NCBI RefSeq assembly: GCF_026167665.1
Contig: NZ_CP098740.1
Span: 3,596,001 to 3,660,000, forward strand
Length of the DNA stretch: 64,000 nucleotides
From: Streptomyces drozdowiczii
GTDB lineage: Bacteria > Actinomycetota > Actinomycetes > Streptomycetales > Streptomycetaceae
Reading direction: 5' to 3'
Under the pieces are notes generated by a model. That model was given only the letters and a program-made list of their open reading frames with translations, made no database searches and was not told the DNA's origin. The stretch's first letter is position 1; every line of letters starts with the position of its first letter. Positions 18,967 through 27,575 of this stretch are shown here, in pieces. Position numbers and translations under genes: made by a program.

Positions 18967-20335
18967 AGCGTGGCGTCCGGGACCTCGCGGGGGCGGGGCC
19001 CGCGTGGAGGAAGCCGGTGTTCGGGGCGTCCAGCTTCCGCAGGAAGTCGAAGCCCTTGGAGTCCGTCTCGCCGAACGCGACGAACTGGAAGAACAGCGGC
19101 AGCCGGGCCGCCGCGTCGATCGCCTGGCGGGCCGCCTGCCGGACGTCCGGGGGACCGTCCGTCTGGAAGACCACCAGCGCGGGGCCGGTCGACCCGGACG
19201 CCTCGTAGTGCGCGACGACCTCCTCGACCGCGCGGTGGTAGTTCGTCCGGCCGAGCCGGCCGAGGCCCGCGTTGAGGGCGTCGATCCGGCCCTCGTGGCC
19301 GTCCAGCTCCACCGTGCCGGTGCCGTCGATGTCGGTCGAGAAGAACACGACCCGCACGGTGGCGCTCTCGTCCAGGTGCGCGGCGAGCGCGAGCGTGCGG
19401 TCGCCCAGGTGCTGGGCGCTGCCGTCCTTGTAGAACGGGCGCATGGAGCCGGAGCGGTCCAGGACCAGGTAGACGGTGGCGCGCAGCCCGGTCAGCCCGT
19501 GCGCCTTCAGCCCGGCCTGCGCCGCCTTGTACGCCCCCGCCAGCTCGGGCGCGCGCGCCTTGACCTTGGCGAGGGTGAGCGCGGGCTTGCCCGGGGCGGC
19601 CGGGGCCGCCTCGGGCTCCGGGTCCATGTCGATGATGATCGGCGCGGTGGCCTCGACGGCCGGCGCCGGGGGCGCGACGGGGGCCGGTTCGGCGACCGGC
19701 TCCGGCTCCGCCACGGGGGCGGGGGTCTCCGCGACCGGCTCGGGCTCGGCCACCGGCTCCGGCTGCGGGGTCCCGCTCGCCGCGACCGGCTCGGGCTCGG
19801 GCGTCTCCGAGGCCACGACGGGCTCGGGCTCCGCGATGGCCCCGGCGGCCGGCTTCGGGGCCTCCGGCGCCTCCGGCTCCACGACGGGCGCGGGGGCCTC
19901 CGACGCCTTCGGGTCCGCCACCGGTTCGGGCGCCTCCGGCTCGGGCGCCTCCGGCTCGGGCGCCTCCGGCTCGGGCGCCTCCGGCTCGGGCGCCTCCGGC
20001 TCGGGCGCCTCCGCCTCGGCGGCCGTCACCGGGGCCTCGGGCGCCTCCGGCGCCACCGCGTCCGGGCTCTTGCCCTGGGCCGGGACCGTGGGCGTGGCCG
20101 GGTTGTCGAAGGCGGCGGCCACCAGGTCCGACGCCTTGGCGTCCGACGAGGGCGTCTCCGTGTCCTCGTCCGAGGACGCGGGGGCGGGCACCGAGATCCT
20201 GAGGGGTGCCTCGTCCGGCTCCGGCTCCGTGGCACTCGCGTGCGCGCCCTGGGGCGGGACCGTGGCCGTCGTCGGGTCGTCCTGTTCCGTGCGGTCACGG
20301 CCGAACACCTTGCGCAGCAAGCTCCGAATGCCCAT
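18915..20335 (-). CDS. VWA-domain protein with EPEAP repeats; frameshift near its C-terminus
   Basis: The N-terminal half (to about residue 230) is Pro/Glu/Ala-rich, with six exact 15-bp EPEAP units. The C-terminal half is a von Willebrand A domain with [21 protein letters not shown] and [10 protein letters not shown], of the type found in TerF/TerY-like and other tellurite-resistance-associated proteins. As read, the frame after NTGFLHAGP ends in an Arg/Pro-rich tail. The other frame gives [23 protein letters not shown], the family's usual ending. One base is therefore missing in the GC run at 18989-18998; with it the protein is 473 residues. Uncorrected, the frame would continue past 18915 to 18857. 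Confidence 0.8.
19926..20015. repeat. Six 15-bp tandem repeats coding for EPEAP in the VWA protein
   Basis: Units TCGGGCGCCTCCGGC start at 19926, 19941, 19956, 19971, 19986 and 20001. The sixth differs only in its last bases. Looser E-P-V-A units extend to about 19690. The array is in frame and would form an extended acidic polyproline-like arm. The exact DNA identity suggests recent slippage expansion, so the copy number may vary between strains. Confidence 0.9.
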
Positions 20336-20602
20336 GGGCGAGCCTTTCGCGTGAGTTGGGTGCGATGAATGTCCGTACTGCGGGAATTGATCCCTGGCCA
20401 GGGCGGATACGTAAGGTTAGCGGCCGGATAAGGCCGTTCGACGGCACGGCCCGCATGTGGGACAACCGAGAGCGAACCGAGCCCGGACCGAGTCCTGAGG
20501 CCCCGTAGGGGCGTTCACCGTGCCCCCACTTCACCTGCACCGCGTAGGCGTCGAGTTGACGCGGGAGCGTACCGTCCCGGCCCACCGCCTAGAGTCGGAC
20601 GC

Positions 20603-21010
20603 ATGGTTTCGGGTGAGGCTCCGCAGGCGGAGGGCAGCGTCCGGGTCGATGTCTGGATCTGGTCGGTCCGGCTCACGAAGACCCGGGCGCAGGCCGCTGC
20701 CGCCTGCCGTGCGGGTCATGTGAAGGTCGCGGGCGAACGCGCCAAGCCCGCGCAGTCGGTGCGCGTCGGCGACGAGGTACGGCTCCGGCACGCGGGCCGG
20801 GACCGGGTCGTCGTCGTGTCGAAGCTGGTGAAGAAGCGGGTGGGCCCGCCCGTGGCCGCCGAGTGCTTCGTCGACAACAGCCCGCCCCCGCCGCCGCGCG
20901 AGGCCGCCATCCAGGTCCCGGTACGCGACCGGGGCGCGGGCCGGCCCACGAAGCGGGACCGCCGCGAGATGGACCGGCTGCGCGGAACGGGCCCCGGCCC
21001 CACGGAGTAG
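20603..21010 (+). CDS. S4-domain RNA-binding protein (Hsp15-like)
   Basis: 135 residues. An S4 domain covers about 10-75 with VRVDVWIWSVRLTKTRAQAAAACRAG and HVKVAGERAKPAQSVRVGDEVRL. A basic tail ends with RRPTKRDRREMDRLRG-like sequence. The layout and length match Hsp15/HslR, a heat-shock protein that in E. coli recycles 50S subunits carrying stalled nascent chains. The orthologous role here is inferred. The 267 bases upstream, shared with the divergent VWA gene, contain no other gene. Confidence 0.88.
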   Translation: MVSGEAPQAEGSVRVDVWIWSVRLTKTRAQAAAACRAGHVKVAGERAKPAQSVRVGDEVRLRHAGRDRVVVVSKLVKKRVGPPVAAECFVDNSPPPPPREAAIQVPVRDRGAGRPTKRDRREMDRLRGTGPGPTE

Positions 21011-21039
21011 CCGCGCCCGTACGGCAGTCACGCCCCGCG

Positions 21040-21993
21040 TCAGCCGCGCAGCACGATCACCGTCTTGCCGCGCGCCCCGCCCGCCCGGTTGCGCGCCAGG
21101 GCCAGCGGCGCATCCGCCAACGGGACTTCGGCGTCGACGGGCACGCGCAGGATGCCCTCCGCCGCACCCGCCGCCAGCACGTCCAGCAGGACCGGGCTCG
21201 GGTCGAGACGGAAGTCGACGCCCCTGACGCCCTCGGGCAGCCGGGCCCCGGCCGCGGCGCCCCGGGTGGAGAGCGCGACACCGCCCGGCCGGGCCGCAGC
21301 CGCGTGCGCCGCGAACGCGTCCGGGGCCGCCGACGCCAGGTCGGCCAGCGCGTCGATGCCGTCCGGGCAGGCCCTCCGCAGCGCGTCGGCGGGCGGGCCG
21401 TCCGTCAGGTCCACCGAGGCGGCGGCGCCCAACGACCCCATTCTGGACCGCTCGTCACCGCGCACCGCCGCGATCACCCGGACGTCGCGGGCCCGGGCGA
21501 GCTGGGTCAGGCAGCAGCCGACGCCGCCCGCCGCCCCGACGACCAGCAGGGTCTCGTGGCCGCGCAGGGCGACCGCCTCCAGGATCTGGGCGGCGGCCAT
21601 CCCGGCGGACGGCAGCGCGGCGGCGGCCCGGGGGGTGAGGCCGCGCGGGACGAGGGTGATGGCGGAGTCCTGCTCCACGCACAGGTACTCCCCGTAGGAG
21701 CCGCACGCGTCGGCCACGGCCGCCCGGCCGAAGACCGGGTCGCCCACCCGGAAGCGGTTCTCGCCGCCGCCGATCATGTCGACGCGGCCCGCGTAGTCCA
21801 GGCCGACGACGAACGGGAAGGTCCGGGGCGCCGGGGCGAGTCCACCGGCGGAGCCGTCCGTGACCTGCCAGTCCAGCGGGTTGAGCGAGGCGTATTCGAC
21901 CCGCACCCGGACCTCGCCGGGCCGGGGCTCCGGCTTGGGCAGCTCGACCAGCACCGGGTCGGCCCGCAGCGCGCTGACGGCGATGGCTCGCAT
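21040..21993 (-). CDS. Zinc-type alcohol dehydrogenase-like / quinone oxidoreductase family protein
   Basis: 317 residues, MDR superfamily. The GroES-like N-terminal domain (about 25-115, PGEVRVRVEYASLNPLDW, VVGLDYAGRV) is followed by a Rossmann domain with LLVVGAAGGVGCCLTQLAR near 155-172, the AxxGxxG-type NADPH motif. The catalytic-zinc ligands of alcohol dehydrogenases are absent, so it belongs to the zinc-independent quinone-reductase-like branch. The substrate is unknown. The C-terminus GKTVIVLRG is typical and the length is complete. Confidence 0.87.
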   Translation of the reverse strand: MRAIAVSALRADPVLVELPKPEPRPGEVRVRVEYASLNPLDWQVTDGSAGGLAPAPRTFPFVVGLDYAGRVDMIGGGENRFRVGDPVFGRAAVADACGSYGEYLCVEQDSAITLVPRGLTPRAAAALPSAGMAAAQILEAVALRGHETLLVVGAAGGVGCCLTQLARARDVRVIAAVRGDERSRMGSLGAAASVDLTDGPPADALRRACPDGIDALADLASAAPDAFAAHAAAARPGGVALSTRGAAAGARLPEGVRGVDFRLDPSPVLLDVLAAGAAEGILRVPVDAEVPLADAPLALARNRAGGARGKTVIVLRG

Positions 21994-22036
21994 CCGTACA
22001 CCTCCCAGTCGGGCCGCTCCGGCGGGAGCGGACGCG

Positions 22037-22927
22037 TCATTCCGCCGGGGCCGGCAGCACCCGCTGGGCCCAGATCCGGGCCGCCACCGCGCACACCGCG
22101 ACGGCCAGACCCAGGCCGAAGACGATCCACACCGTGGTGCGCAGCGAGGAGGTCAGCGCGTCGAAGACGGCAGCGGCGGCGCCGGTGTCGCTGTCCGGGA
22201 CCTCGTCGAGCACCCGGTCGCGGGCCAGCGCGAGCAGTCCGCGCAGCACCAGCGCGCCGAGCGCGAAGCCCGCACCGGCCACGGCGGTACCGGACAGCGT
22301 GGCCAGGGCGCGGGCCCGGCGGCCTGGCCCGCCGCGCAGCCAGGCGAGCGCGACGGCGAGCAGCGCGAACAGGACCGTGCCGACGGCCGGCCACACGCTC
22401 GCGGCGCGCAGCCACCGGAAGCTCTGCCGCAGCTGGTCGGCGCGGTCGGCGGAGACCAGCTGGATGTCGGTGTGCTGGACGGGGATCTGGTCGGCGAACG
22501 GCACCCCGTTGTCCACCAGGTTCTGCTTCACCTGTTCCGTCACGGGCGCCAGGTCGATCGTGACGCTCTCGCCGCTCTGCCCGTCCAGCGCGGCGGTGAC
22601 CGTCTCGTGCGCGGTGCGGTTGGCGGCGGTCCAGGCGTCCTGGAAGGCTTCCGTGGTGGTGAAGGACTCCACGGCCTGGTGGAGGAAGTCGCGCACGGTG
22701 CTCTGGAGCGGTCCGACGTCGATCTGCTTCATCGCGTTGTCGGTGATCAGGTCGGCGACGGTGGACCGCACGTCCGGGTCGTCGGCGAGCGGAGCGACGG
22801 CGGAGACGTAACGGTCCGTGTCGTCGATCTCCAGGTCGACCCAGGCGGACAGCGCGCTCAGCGGCACCAGGACGGCCAGCAGCACCAGCAGTACCGCCGA
22901 CAGGGCCACCGAGAAATACGTCCGCAC
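22037..22927 (-). CDS. Integral membrane protein with a large extracytoplasmic domain
   Basis: 296 residues from GTG (22925-22927): one TM at residues 7-28, a soluble domain of about 150 residues (DTDRYVSAVAPLADDPDVRSTVADLITD...), then three TMs (about 165-185, 200-225 and 255-280). The 'DTDRYV-VAPLA-DP-V' pattern defines a common actinobacterial membrane family without known function. The GTG start agrees with the usual N-terminus, but GGAGG is only one base away from it. An ATG at 23050 would add a hydrophilic extension of 41 residues and is less likely. Confidence 0.72.
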   Translation of the reverse strand: MRTYFSVALSAVLLVLLAVLVPLSALSAWVDLEIDDTDRYVSAVAPLADDPDVRSTVADLITDNAMKQIDVGPLQSTVRDFLHQAVESFTTTEAFQDAWTAANRTAHETVTAALDGQSGESVTIDLAPVTEQVKQNLVDNGVPFADQIPVQHTDIQLVSADRADQLRQSFRWLRAASVWPAVGTVLFALLAVALAWLRGGPGRRARALATLSGTAVAGAGFALGALVLRGLLALARDRVLDEVPDSDTGAAAAVFDALTSSLRTTVWIVFGLGLAVAVCAVAARIWAQRVLPAPAE

Positions 22928-23048
22928 CCCTCCAGGGAATCCCGGATGGCGCCGGGGCGCCCCGGGCCGTGGGCCATCCGAGTTGCCGGGCGGCCCGACC
23001 AGGTGTGCTCTGGAGGGAAAGCGGGGGTGACGGAAGGAGCTCTCTGCC

Positions 23049-23447
23049 ATGGCCGCACAAGCTTCGGTGCCGGCACGCGGGAGGCACGCGATGCCCGCCC
23101 GGCACCGCCCGGTCCTCAGCTGGGCGATCCCGGTCACGCTGGGCGTGATCATGGGCTGCTACGCGACCGCCATCGTCCGCGGCGGCGGGGTCCTCACGGG
23201 CACCCGGCTCGCCCTCGGGCTCGTCTCGGGCGCCGTGCTCGCGGTGCTCTGCTTCGGGCTCGGCCGCATCCAGAACCGGCTGCCGCGCGAGCTGCGGGCC
23301 GCCGCGTACGGGGTGCTGACCGGCGGCTCGATCGGCTTCCTCTACAGCCTGTCCGGAGCGAGCATCCTGTCCGCGTCGGTGATCGGGCTGATCCTCGGAG
23401 CCGGCGGACTGCTCGCCGCGTACTACTACTTCTACACGCGGGAGTGA
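23049..23447 (+). CDS. Small membrane protein, three to four TM segments
   Basis: 132 residues. Hydrophobic segments are at about 26-44 (AIPVTLGVIMGCYATAIV), 53-72, 86-104 (YGVLTGGSIGFLYSLSGA) and 106-125, ending YYYFYTRE. GGAAGGAG (23032-23039) lies 9 bases before the ATG. I do not recognise a family. It is divergent from the previous membrane gene, and their possible ATG starts would overlap, which supports the shorter GTG start for that neighbour. Confidence 0.7.
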   Translation: MAAQASVPARGRHAMPARHRPVLSWAIPVTLGVIMGCYATAIVRGGGVLTGTRLALGLVSGAVLAVLCFGLGRIQNRLPRELRAAAYGVLTGGSIGFLYSLSGASILSASVIGLILGAGGLLAAYYYFYTRE

Positions 23448-23554
23448 CGCCCGCGCCCACCCGCACGTCGGCGATCCTTGACCTTCTCCATGGGGGAAGG
23501 CCAAGGATCGAGTGTGCCGGGGCGGGAAGTCCGCCCGGTATGAGGAGGCGTGCG

Positions 23555-24661
23555 GTGACGGAGTACGGGCAGGGGCGGGGCCCCGGCGCGGCGCTGGTGA
23601 CGATCGGGGCGTTCGCCCGGCTCTCCCGGCTGTCCGCGAAGGCGCTGCGCCGCTACGACGAGCTCGGTCTGCTCCCGCCGGCCCTGGTCGACCCGGTGAA
23701 CGGCTACCGGTATTACGACCCGGCGCAGGTGCGGGCGGCCCGGCTGGTGGCCTGGCTGCGCCGGATCGGGATGCCGCTCGCCCGGATCAGGGAGGTGATC
23801 GCGCTGGACTCCGGCGCGGCCGCCGCGGCGATCCGGGCGTACTGGGCGCGCGTCGAGACGGAGACGGCGGCCCGCCGTGACCTCGCGGCCTTCCTCATCG
23901 ACCAGCTGTCGACGGAGGACGTCATGACATCGGTGGGCACACTCGGAATCCGCTACGCGGCCCGCACGGACACGGGCGCGGTGCGCGAGACCAACCAGGA
24001 CGCGGTCTACGCCGGTGCCCGGCTGCTCGCGGTCGCCGACGGGTTCGGCGCGGGCGGGGCGGGGGCCAGCACGGCCGCGATCGAGGCCCTGAAGCCGCTC
24101 GCGCCGGGCGCGGTGCCTGCGGGCGAGCTGCTGAACACCCTGCACGACGCGGCGGAGCGGGCGGCGCTCGCGGTGCGGGACGCGGTGGCGGGGAGCGAGG
24201 CGCCGGAGGAGTCCGGCACGACGCTGACGGCGATGATGTGGACGGGCTCGCGGCTGGGGCTCGTGCACATCGGGGACTCGCGGGCCTATCTGCTGCGCGG
24301 GGGCGAGCTGTTCCGGATCACGCACGACCACAGCCTGGTCCAGTCGATGATCGACGACGGTTCGCTGACGGAGGAGGAGGCGTTCTCGCACCCGCAGCGG
24401 GCGATGCTCCTCAAGGTGCTGTCCGGGGACGGCCCGTACGGCTCCGGGCCCGATGTGGACGTGCGGGACGCGCTGCCCGGCGACCGCTATCTGCTCTGCT
24501 CGGACGGGCTCTCGGCGGTGGTCGACGGCGGGGAGCTGGCCCGGGTGCTGGCCGGGGCGGACGGGCCGTCCACCGCCGTGGGCGCGCTGATCGAGCTGGC
24601 GGAGGCGGCCGGCGCGCCGGACAACGTGGCGTGTGCGGTGGCGGACGTCGTGGAGCTGTGA
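23555..24661 (+). CDS. MerR-type DNA-binding domain fused to a PP2C phosphatase
   Basis: 368 residues. Residues 12-80 form a MerR helix-turn-helix (TIGAFARLSRLSAKALRRYDELGLL and NGYRYYDPAQVRAARLVAWLRRIGMPLARI). A helical linker follows, then a complete PP2C-type Ser/Thr phosphatase (about 130-368) with RETNQDAVY, LLAVADGFGAGGAG, GDSRAYLLRGGELFRITHDHSLVQ, LLCSDGLSAVV and PDNVACAVAD. The usual VADGMGGH motif has lost its His. GTG at 23555 is preferred because GAGGAGG (23542-23548) is 6 bases upstream; ATG at 23540 overlaps that site. The fusion suggests phosphatase activity at a promoter, or a phosphatase regulated by ligand binding to the linker. Confidence 0.9.
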   Translation: MTEYGQGRGPGAALVTIGAFARLSRLSAKALRRYDELGLLPPALVDPVNGYRYYDPAQVRAARLVAWLRRIGMPLARIREVIALDSGAAAAAIRAYWARVETETAARRDLAAFLIDQLSTEDVMTSVGTLGIRYAARTDTGAVRETNQDAVYAGARLLAVADGFGAGGAGASTAAIEALKPLAPGAVPAGELLNTLHDAAERAALAVRDAVAGSEAPEESGTTLTAMMWTGSRLGLVHIGDSRAYLLRGGELFRITHDHSLVQSMIDDGSLTEEEAFSHPQRAMLLKVLSGDGPYGSGPDVDVRDALPGDRYLLCSDGLSAVVDGGELARVLAGADGPSTAVGALIELAEAAGAPDNVACAVADVVEL

Positions 24662-24668
24662 GGACGCG

Positions 24669-24704
24669 GCAGGGCCCCGCACCACGCGTGGTGCGGGGCC
24701 CTGC
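24669..24704. terminator. 36-bp perfect palindrome, bidirectional terminator
   Basis: GCAGGGCCCCGCACCACG followed directly by its reverse complement, between the convergent stops of the MerR-PP2C and universal stress genes (7 and 13 bases away). It serves both strands. Confidence 0.88.
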
Positions 24705-24717
24705 CCTGCGTACCGGA

Positions 24718-25140
24718 TCAGTTGCGGACGACGGTCACCGGGCACGAGGCGTGCTGGGTGACGTGCAGGCTGACCGAGCCGAGCAGGGTCGCCTTGAAGC
24801 CGCTGTAGCCGCGCGCGCCCACGACCAGGAGGTTCGCGCCCTCCGCCCGGTCCAGCAGGGCCTGTGCCGGATTGCCGATCACGACGACCTTGCTGACGGC
24901 GGCGGCGCCCTGGGCGCCCAGCGCCTCCTCCAGCGTCTCGGTGAGCGACACCGTGGCCATGGCCTGGGGGTCGAAGTCCTCCGGGAGGCCCGGCATCATC
25001 GACGCCCAGCTGGTCGCGGGGTACTCCCAGCTGTTGACGGCCTCCACCGTGTCACCGGTCAGCTTGGCCTGGCGTACGGCCCAGTGCAGTGCCTTGACCG
25101 ACGACTCGGAGCCGTCGACGCCCACCACGATCCTGCCCAT
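24718..25140 (-). CDS. Universal stress protein (UspA family)
   Basis: 140 residues, a single Usp domain. Begins IVVGVDGSESSVKALHWA (nucleotide-binding Asp) and carries the ATP-binding signature GARGYSGFKATLLGSVS near residues 108-124, so it is of the ATP-binding type. It ends CPVTVVRN. Such proteins are induced under starvation or hypoxia and act in the cytoplasm. It is monocistronic and shares a terminator with the convergent neighbour. Confidence 0.93.
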   Translation of the reverse strand: MGRIVVGVDGSESSVKALHWAVRQAKLTGDTVEAVNSWEYPATSWASMMPGLPEDFDPQAMATVSLTETLEEALGAQGAAAVSKVVVIGNPAQALLDRAEGANLLVVGARGYSGFKATLLGSVSLHVTQHASCPVTVVRN

Positions 25141-25234
25141 CTCTGCCTCCAGCTCGGTTCCGCGGTTGTGCTCGGGTCACGTATTCCCGTACGACTCTAG
25201 TCAAAACGGGCGAAACGGCGATCTCCGGGGCCGG

Positions 25235-25888
25235 TCAGGCCGTGCGCAGGGCTGCGAGCTGCTGCTCGAAGGGGACTACCTCGTCGTCCAGGCCGGGTGT
25301 CCTGGACGCGCCGGAGACCGCCCGGCCGCCGCTGACGGCGTCGGCCAGCTCGCCGCCCGCGCGCCGGATGCGGGCGGGCAGGCCCTCGGTGTACTCGTCG
25401 CCGGACGCGCCCCAGTCCTCCGACGCCGCGTAGACCGAGGTCGGCAGGGTGACGGCGCGCAGGTAGGCGAAGAGCGGGCGCATCGCGTGCTCCAGGACCA
25501 GCGAGTGCCGGGGCGTGCCGCCGGTGGCGGCGACGAGGACGGGCTTGCCGGTCAGCGCCGTGTTCTCGACCAGGTCGAAGAAGGACTTGAACAGACCGCT
25601 GTAGGAGGCGGTGAACACCGGCGTGACCGCGATCAGGCCGTCCGCGCCCGTCACCGCCGCGAGCGCGTCCTCCAGGGCGGGCGGCGGGAAGCCGGACACC
25701 AGGTGGCTCGCGATGTCCCCGGCGAGGTCGCGGAGTTCGACGACCCGGACGTCGACCGGGCGGTCCTGCGTGGCGTCGAGCCGGTCCCGGGCGGCGGCGG
25801 CCAGCCGGTCGGCCAGCAGCCGGGTCGAGGACGGGTTGCTGAGGCCCGCCGATACGGCGACGATCCTCACGGGTTCGGTGGCGAACAC
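25235..25888 (-). CDS. NADPH-dependent FMN reductase, CE1759-type
   Basis: 217 residues from GTG, with GGAGAG 6 bases upstream. Flavodoxin-like fold: IVAVSAGLSNPSSTRLLADRLA at the N-terminus binds the FMN phosphate, and TPVFTASYSGLFKSFFDLV and ATGGTPRHSLVLEHAMRPLFAYLRA continue the flavin site. This is the reductase of the two-component CE1758/CE1759 group. The start lies 2 bases past the monooxygenase stop (TGACCGTG), so the pair is coupled. It would supply reduced FMN to its partner. Confidence 0.9.
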   Translation of the reverse strand: MFATEPVRIVAVSAGLSNPSSTRLLADRLAAAARDRLDATQDRPVDVRVVELRDLAGDIASHLVSGFPPPALEDALAAVTGADGLIAVTPVFTASYSGLFKSFFDLVENTALTGKPVLVAATGGTPRHSLVLEHAMRPLFAYLRAVTLPTSVYAASEDWGASGDEYTEGLPARIRRAGGELADAVSGGRAVSGASRTPGLDDEVVPFEQQLAALRTA

Positions 25889-25890
25889 GG

Positions 25891-26970
25891 TCAGCTCTCC
25901 TTCGTGGCGGCGTAGGCGGGGTGCAGCGGCGCGGTCTCGGGGACACCGGCCGGGCGCAGGGCGGCGAACTCCTTGCGCAGCACGGGGACGACCTCCTCGC
26001 CGAGGATGTCCAGCTGCTCCAGGACCGTCTTCAGCGGCAGTCCCGCGTGGTCCATCAGGAACAGCTGGCGCTGGTAGTCGCCGACCGCGTCGCGGAAGGA
26101 CAGGGTCCGCTCGATGACCTCCTGGGGCGAGCCCACGGTCAGCGGGGTCTGCTCGGTGAAGTCCTCCATCGACGGTCCGTGGCCGTAGACCGGCGCGTTG
26201 TCGAAGTACGGGCGGAACTCGCGTACCGCGTCCTGGGAGTTCTTCCGCATGAACACCTGGCCGCCGAGGCCGACGATCGCCTGCTCGGCGGTGCCGTGGC
26301 CGTAGTGCGCGTACCGCTGGCGGTACAGCCGCACCATCTTCCTCGTGTGCTCCATGGGCCAGAAGATGTTGTTGTGGAAGAAGCCGTCGCCGTAGTACGC
26401 GGCCTGCTCGGCGATCTCCGGCGAGCGGATGGAGCCGTGCCAGACGAACGGCGGCACGCCGTCCAGGGGGCGCGGGGTCGCGGTGAACGACTGGAGCGGC
26501 GTACGGAACTTGCCCTCCCAGTCCACGACGTCCTCCCGCCACAGCTTGTGCAGCAGGGCGTAGTTCTCGATGGCGAGCGGGATGCCCTGGCGGATGTCCT
26601 TGCCGAACCACGGGTACACCGGGCCGGTGTTCCCGCGCCCCATCATCAGGTCCACGCGGCCGTCCGCGAGGTGCTGGAGCGTCGCGTAGTCCTCGGCGAT
26701 CTTGACCGGGTCGTTGGTGGTGATCAGCGTGGTCGAGGTCGACAGGACGATGTTCTTCGTCTGCGCCGCGATGAAGCCGAGCGTGGTGGTCGGCGACGAG
26801 GGGACGAACGGCGGGTTGTGGTGCTCACCGGTCGCGAAGACGTCGAGCCCGACCTCCTCGGCCTTCCGCGCGATGGCGACGGTGGCCTTGATCCGCTCGT
26901 GCTCGCTCGGCGTCGTACCGGTGGTGGGGTCGGTGGTGACGTCCCCGACGGTGAAGATCCCGAACTGCAT
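25891..26970 (-). CDS. Luciferase-like FMN-dependent monooxygenase, CE1758-type
   Basis: 359 residues, (beta/alpha)8 LLM fold. MQFGIFTVGDVTTDPTTG, FATGEHHNPPF and LSTSTTLITTNDPVKIAEDYATLQHLADGRVDLMMGRGNTGPVYPWF are the usual N-terminal landmarks. AGGAGG 8 bases before the ATG decides the start. It is oxidoreductase first gene of a two-gene operon with its FMN reductase. The physiological substrate is unknown for this group. Confidence 0.9.
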   Translation of the reverse strand: MQFGIFTVGDVTTDPTTGTTPSEHERIKATVAIARKAEEVGLDVFATGEHHNPPFVPSSPTTTLGFIAAQTKNIVLSTSTTLITTNDPVKIAEDYATLQHLADGRVDLMMGRGNTGPVYPWFGKDIRQGIPLAIENYALLHKLWREDVVDWEGKFRTPLQSFTATPRPLDGVPPFVWHGSIRSPEIAEQAAYYGDGFFHNNIFWPMEHTRKMVRLYRQRYAHYGHGTAEQAIVGLGGQVFMRKNSQDAVREFRPYFDNAPVYGHGPSMEDFTEQTPLTVGSPQEVIERTLSFRDAVGDYQRQLFLMDHAGLPLKTVLEQLDILGEEVVPVLRKEFAALRPAGVPETAPLHPAYAATKES

Positions 26971-26995
26971 GGCGTCCGCCTCCTGGTCGCTGTTG

Positions 26996-27017
26996 TTGAA
27001 CCTTGAACTATCTGAAC
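26996..27017. promoter_or_regulatory. TTGAAC direct repeats before the LLM/FMN-reductase operon
   Basis: TTGAAC occurs at 26996 and 27003, and CTGAAC at 27012, about 25-45 bases upstream of the monooxygenase ATG. This low-GC patch contrasts with its surroundings and could be an operator. No matching regulator gene is adjacent, and the VOC gene diverges from the same region. Confidence 0.3.
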
Positions 27018-27152
27018 GCCCCGTACAACGGGGGGCGGGGGCGGGGTATTCCTTCCGCCTCGGGGACCAGGACCGATGGCCGATGCGCGCGTCCCGGCGG
27101 CCCTCATACGCTGCGGCGACGCGGCCCGACGCCGCCCGACGAAGGGACCCCC

Positions 27153-27551
27153 GTGGCATTCACCGCCGAGACGCATGTCCGCCTCGCCCGCCCCTCGCGC
27201 GATCTCGGCGCCGCCGAGCGGTTCTGGGTGGAGGGGCTGGGGCTGACGGTCCTCTTCCGCGCGGACGCGGGGCGGGAGCCGGGAACGCATGACCTTCTCA
27301 TGGTGGGGCATCCCGGCGGCCCCTGGCATCTGGAGCTGACCAGGGGGCCGGTCGACCCCCGGCCCACCGAGGAGGACCTGCTCGTCCTGTACCTGGACGG
27401 CCCGGTCCCGGAGGACCTGGTGGCCCGGCTGCTCACCTGCGGCGGTACGAGGGTCGCCTCCCCGAACCCGTACTGGAACGAGTGGGGGGTGACGGTGGAG
27501 GACCCGGACGGATACCGGCTGGTCCTGTGCCGGAGGGGCTGGCGGCCGTAG
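27153..27551 (+). CDS. VOC (glyoxalase/bleomycin-resistance-like) family protein
   Basis: 132 residues from GTG. It is built of two beta-alpha-beta-beta-beta modules, with HVRLARPSRDLGAAERFWVEGLGLTVLFRA at the start and YWNEWGVTVEDPDGYRLVLCRRGW at the end. Possible metal ligands are His in ETHV, His in GGPWHLEL and Glu in the first module. Function cannot be narrowed further. AAGGGA precedes the start. The 22-bp element cluster begins 25 bases past its stop. Confidence 0.85.
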   Translation: MAFTAETHVRLARPSRDLGAAERFWVEGLGLTVLFRADAGREPGTHDLLMVGHPGGPWHLELTRGPVDPRPTEEDLLVLYLDGPVPEDLVARLLTCGGTRVASPNPYWNEWGVTVEDPDGYRLVLCRRGWRP

Positions 27552-27575
27552 GTACGTGCGCACCCCGGCATACCC

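Noticed and set aside
19926..20015. CRISPR-like short repeats
   Set aside because: Units are contiguous, 15 bp, in frame and without spacers; they code for EPEAP.
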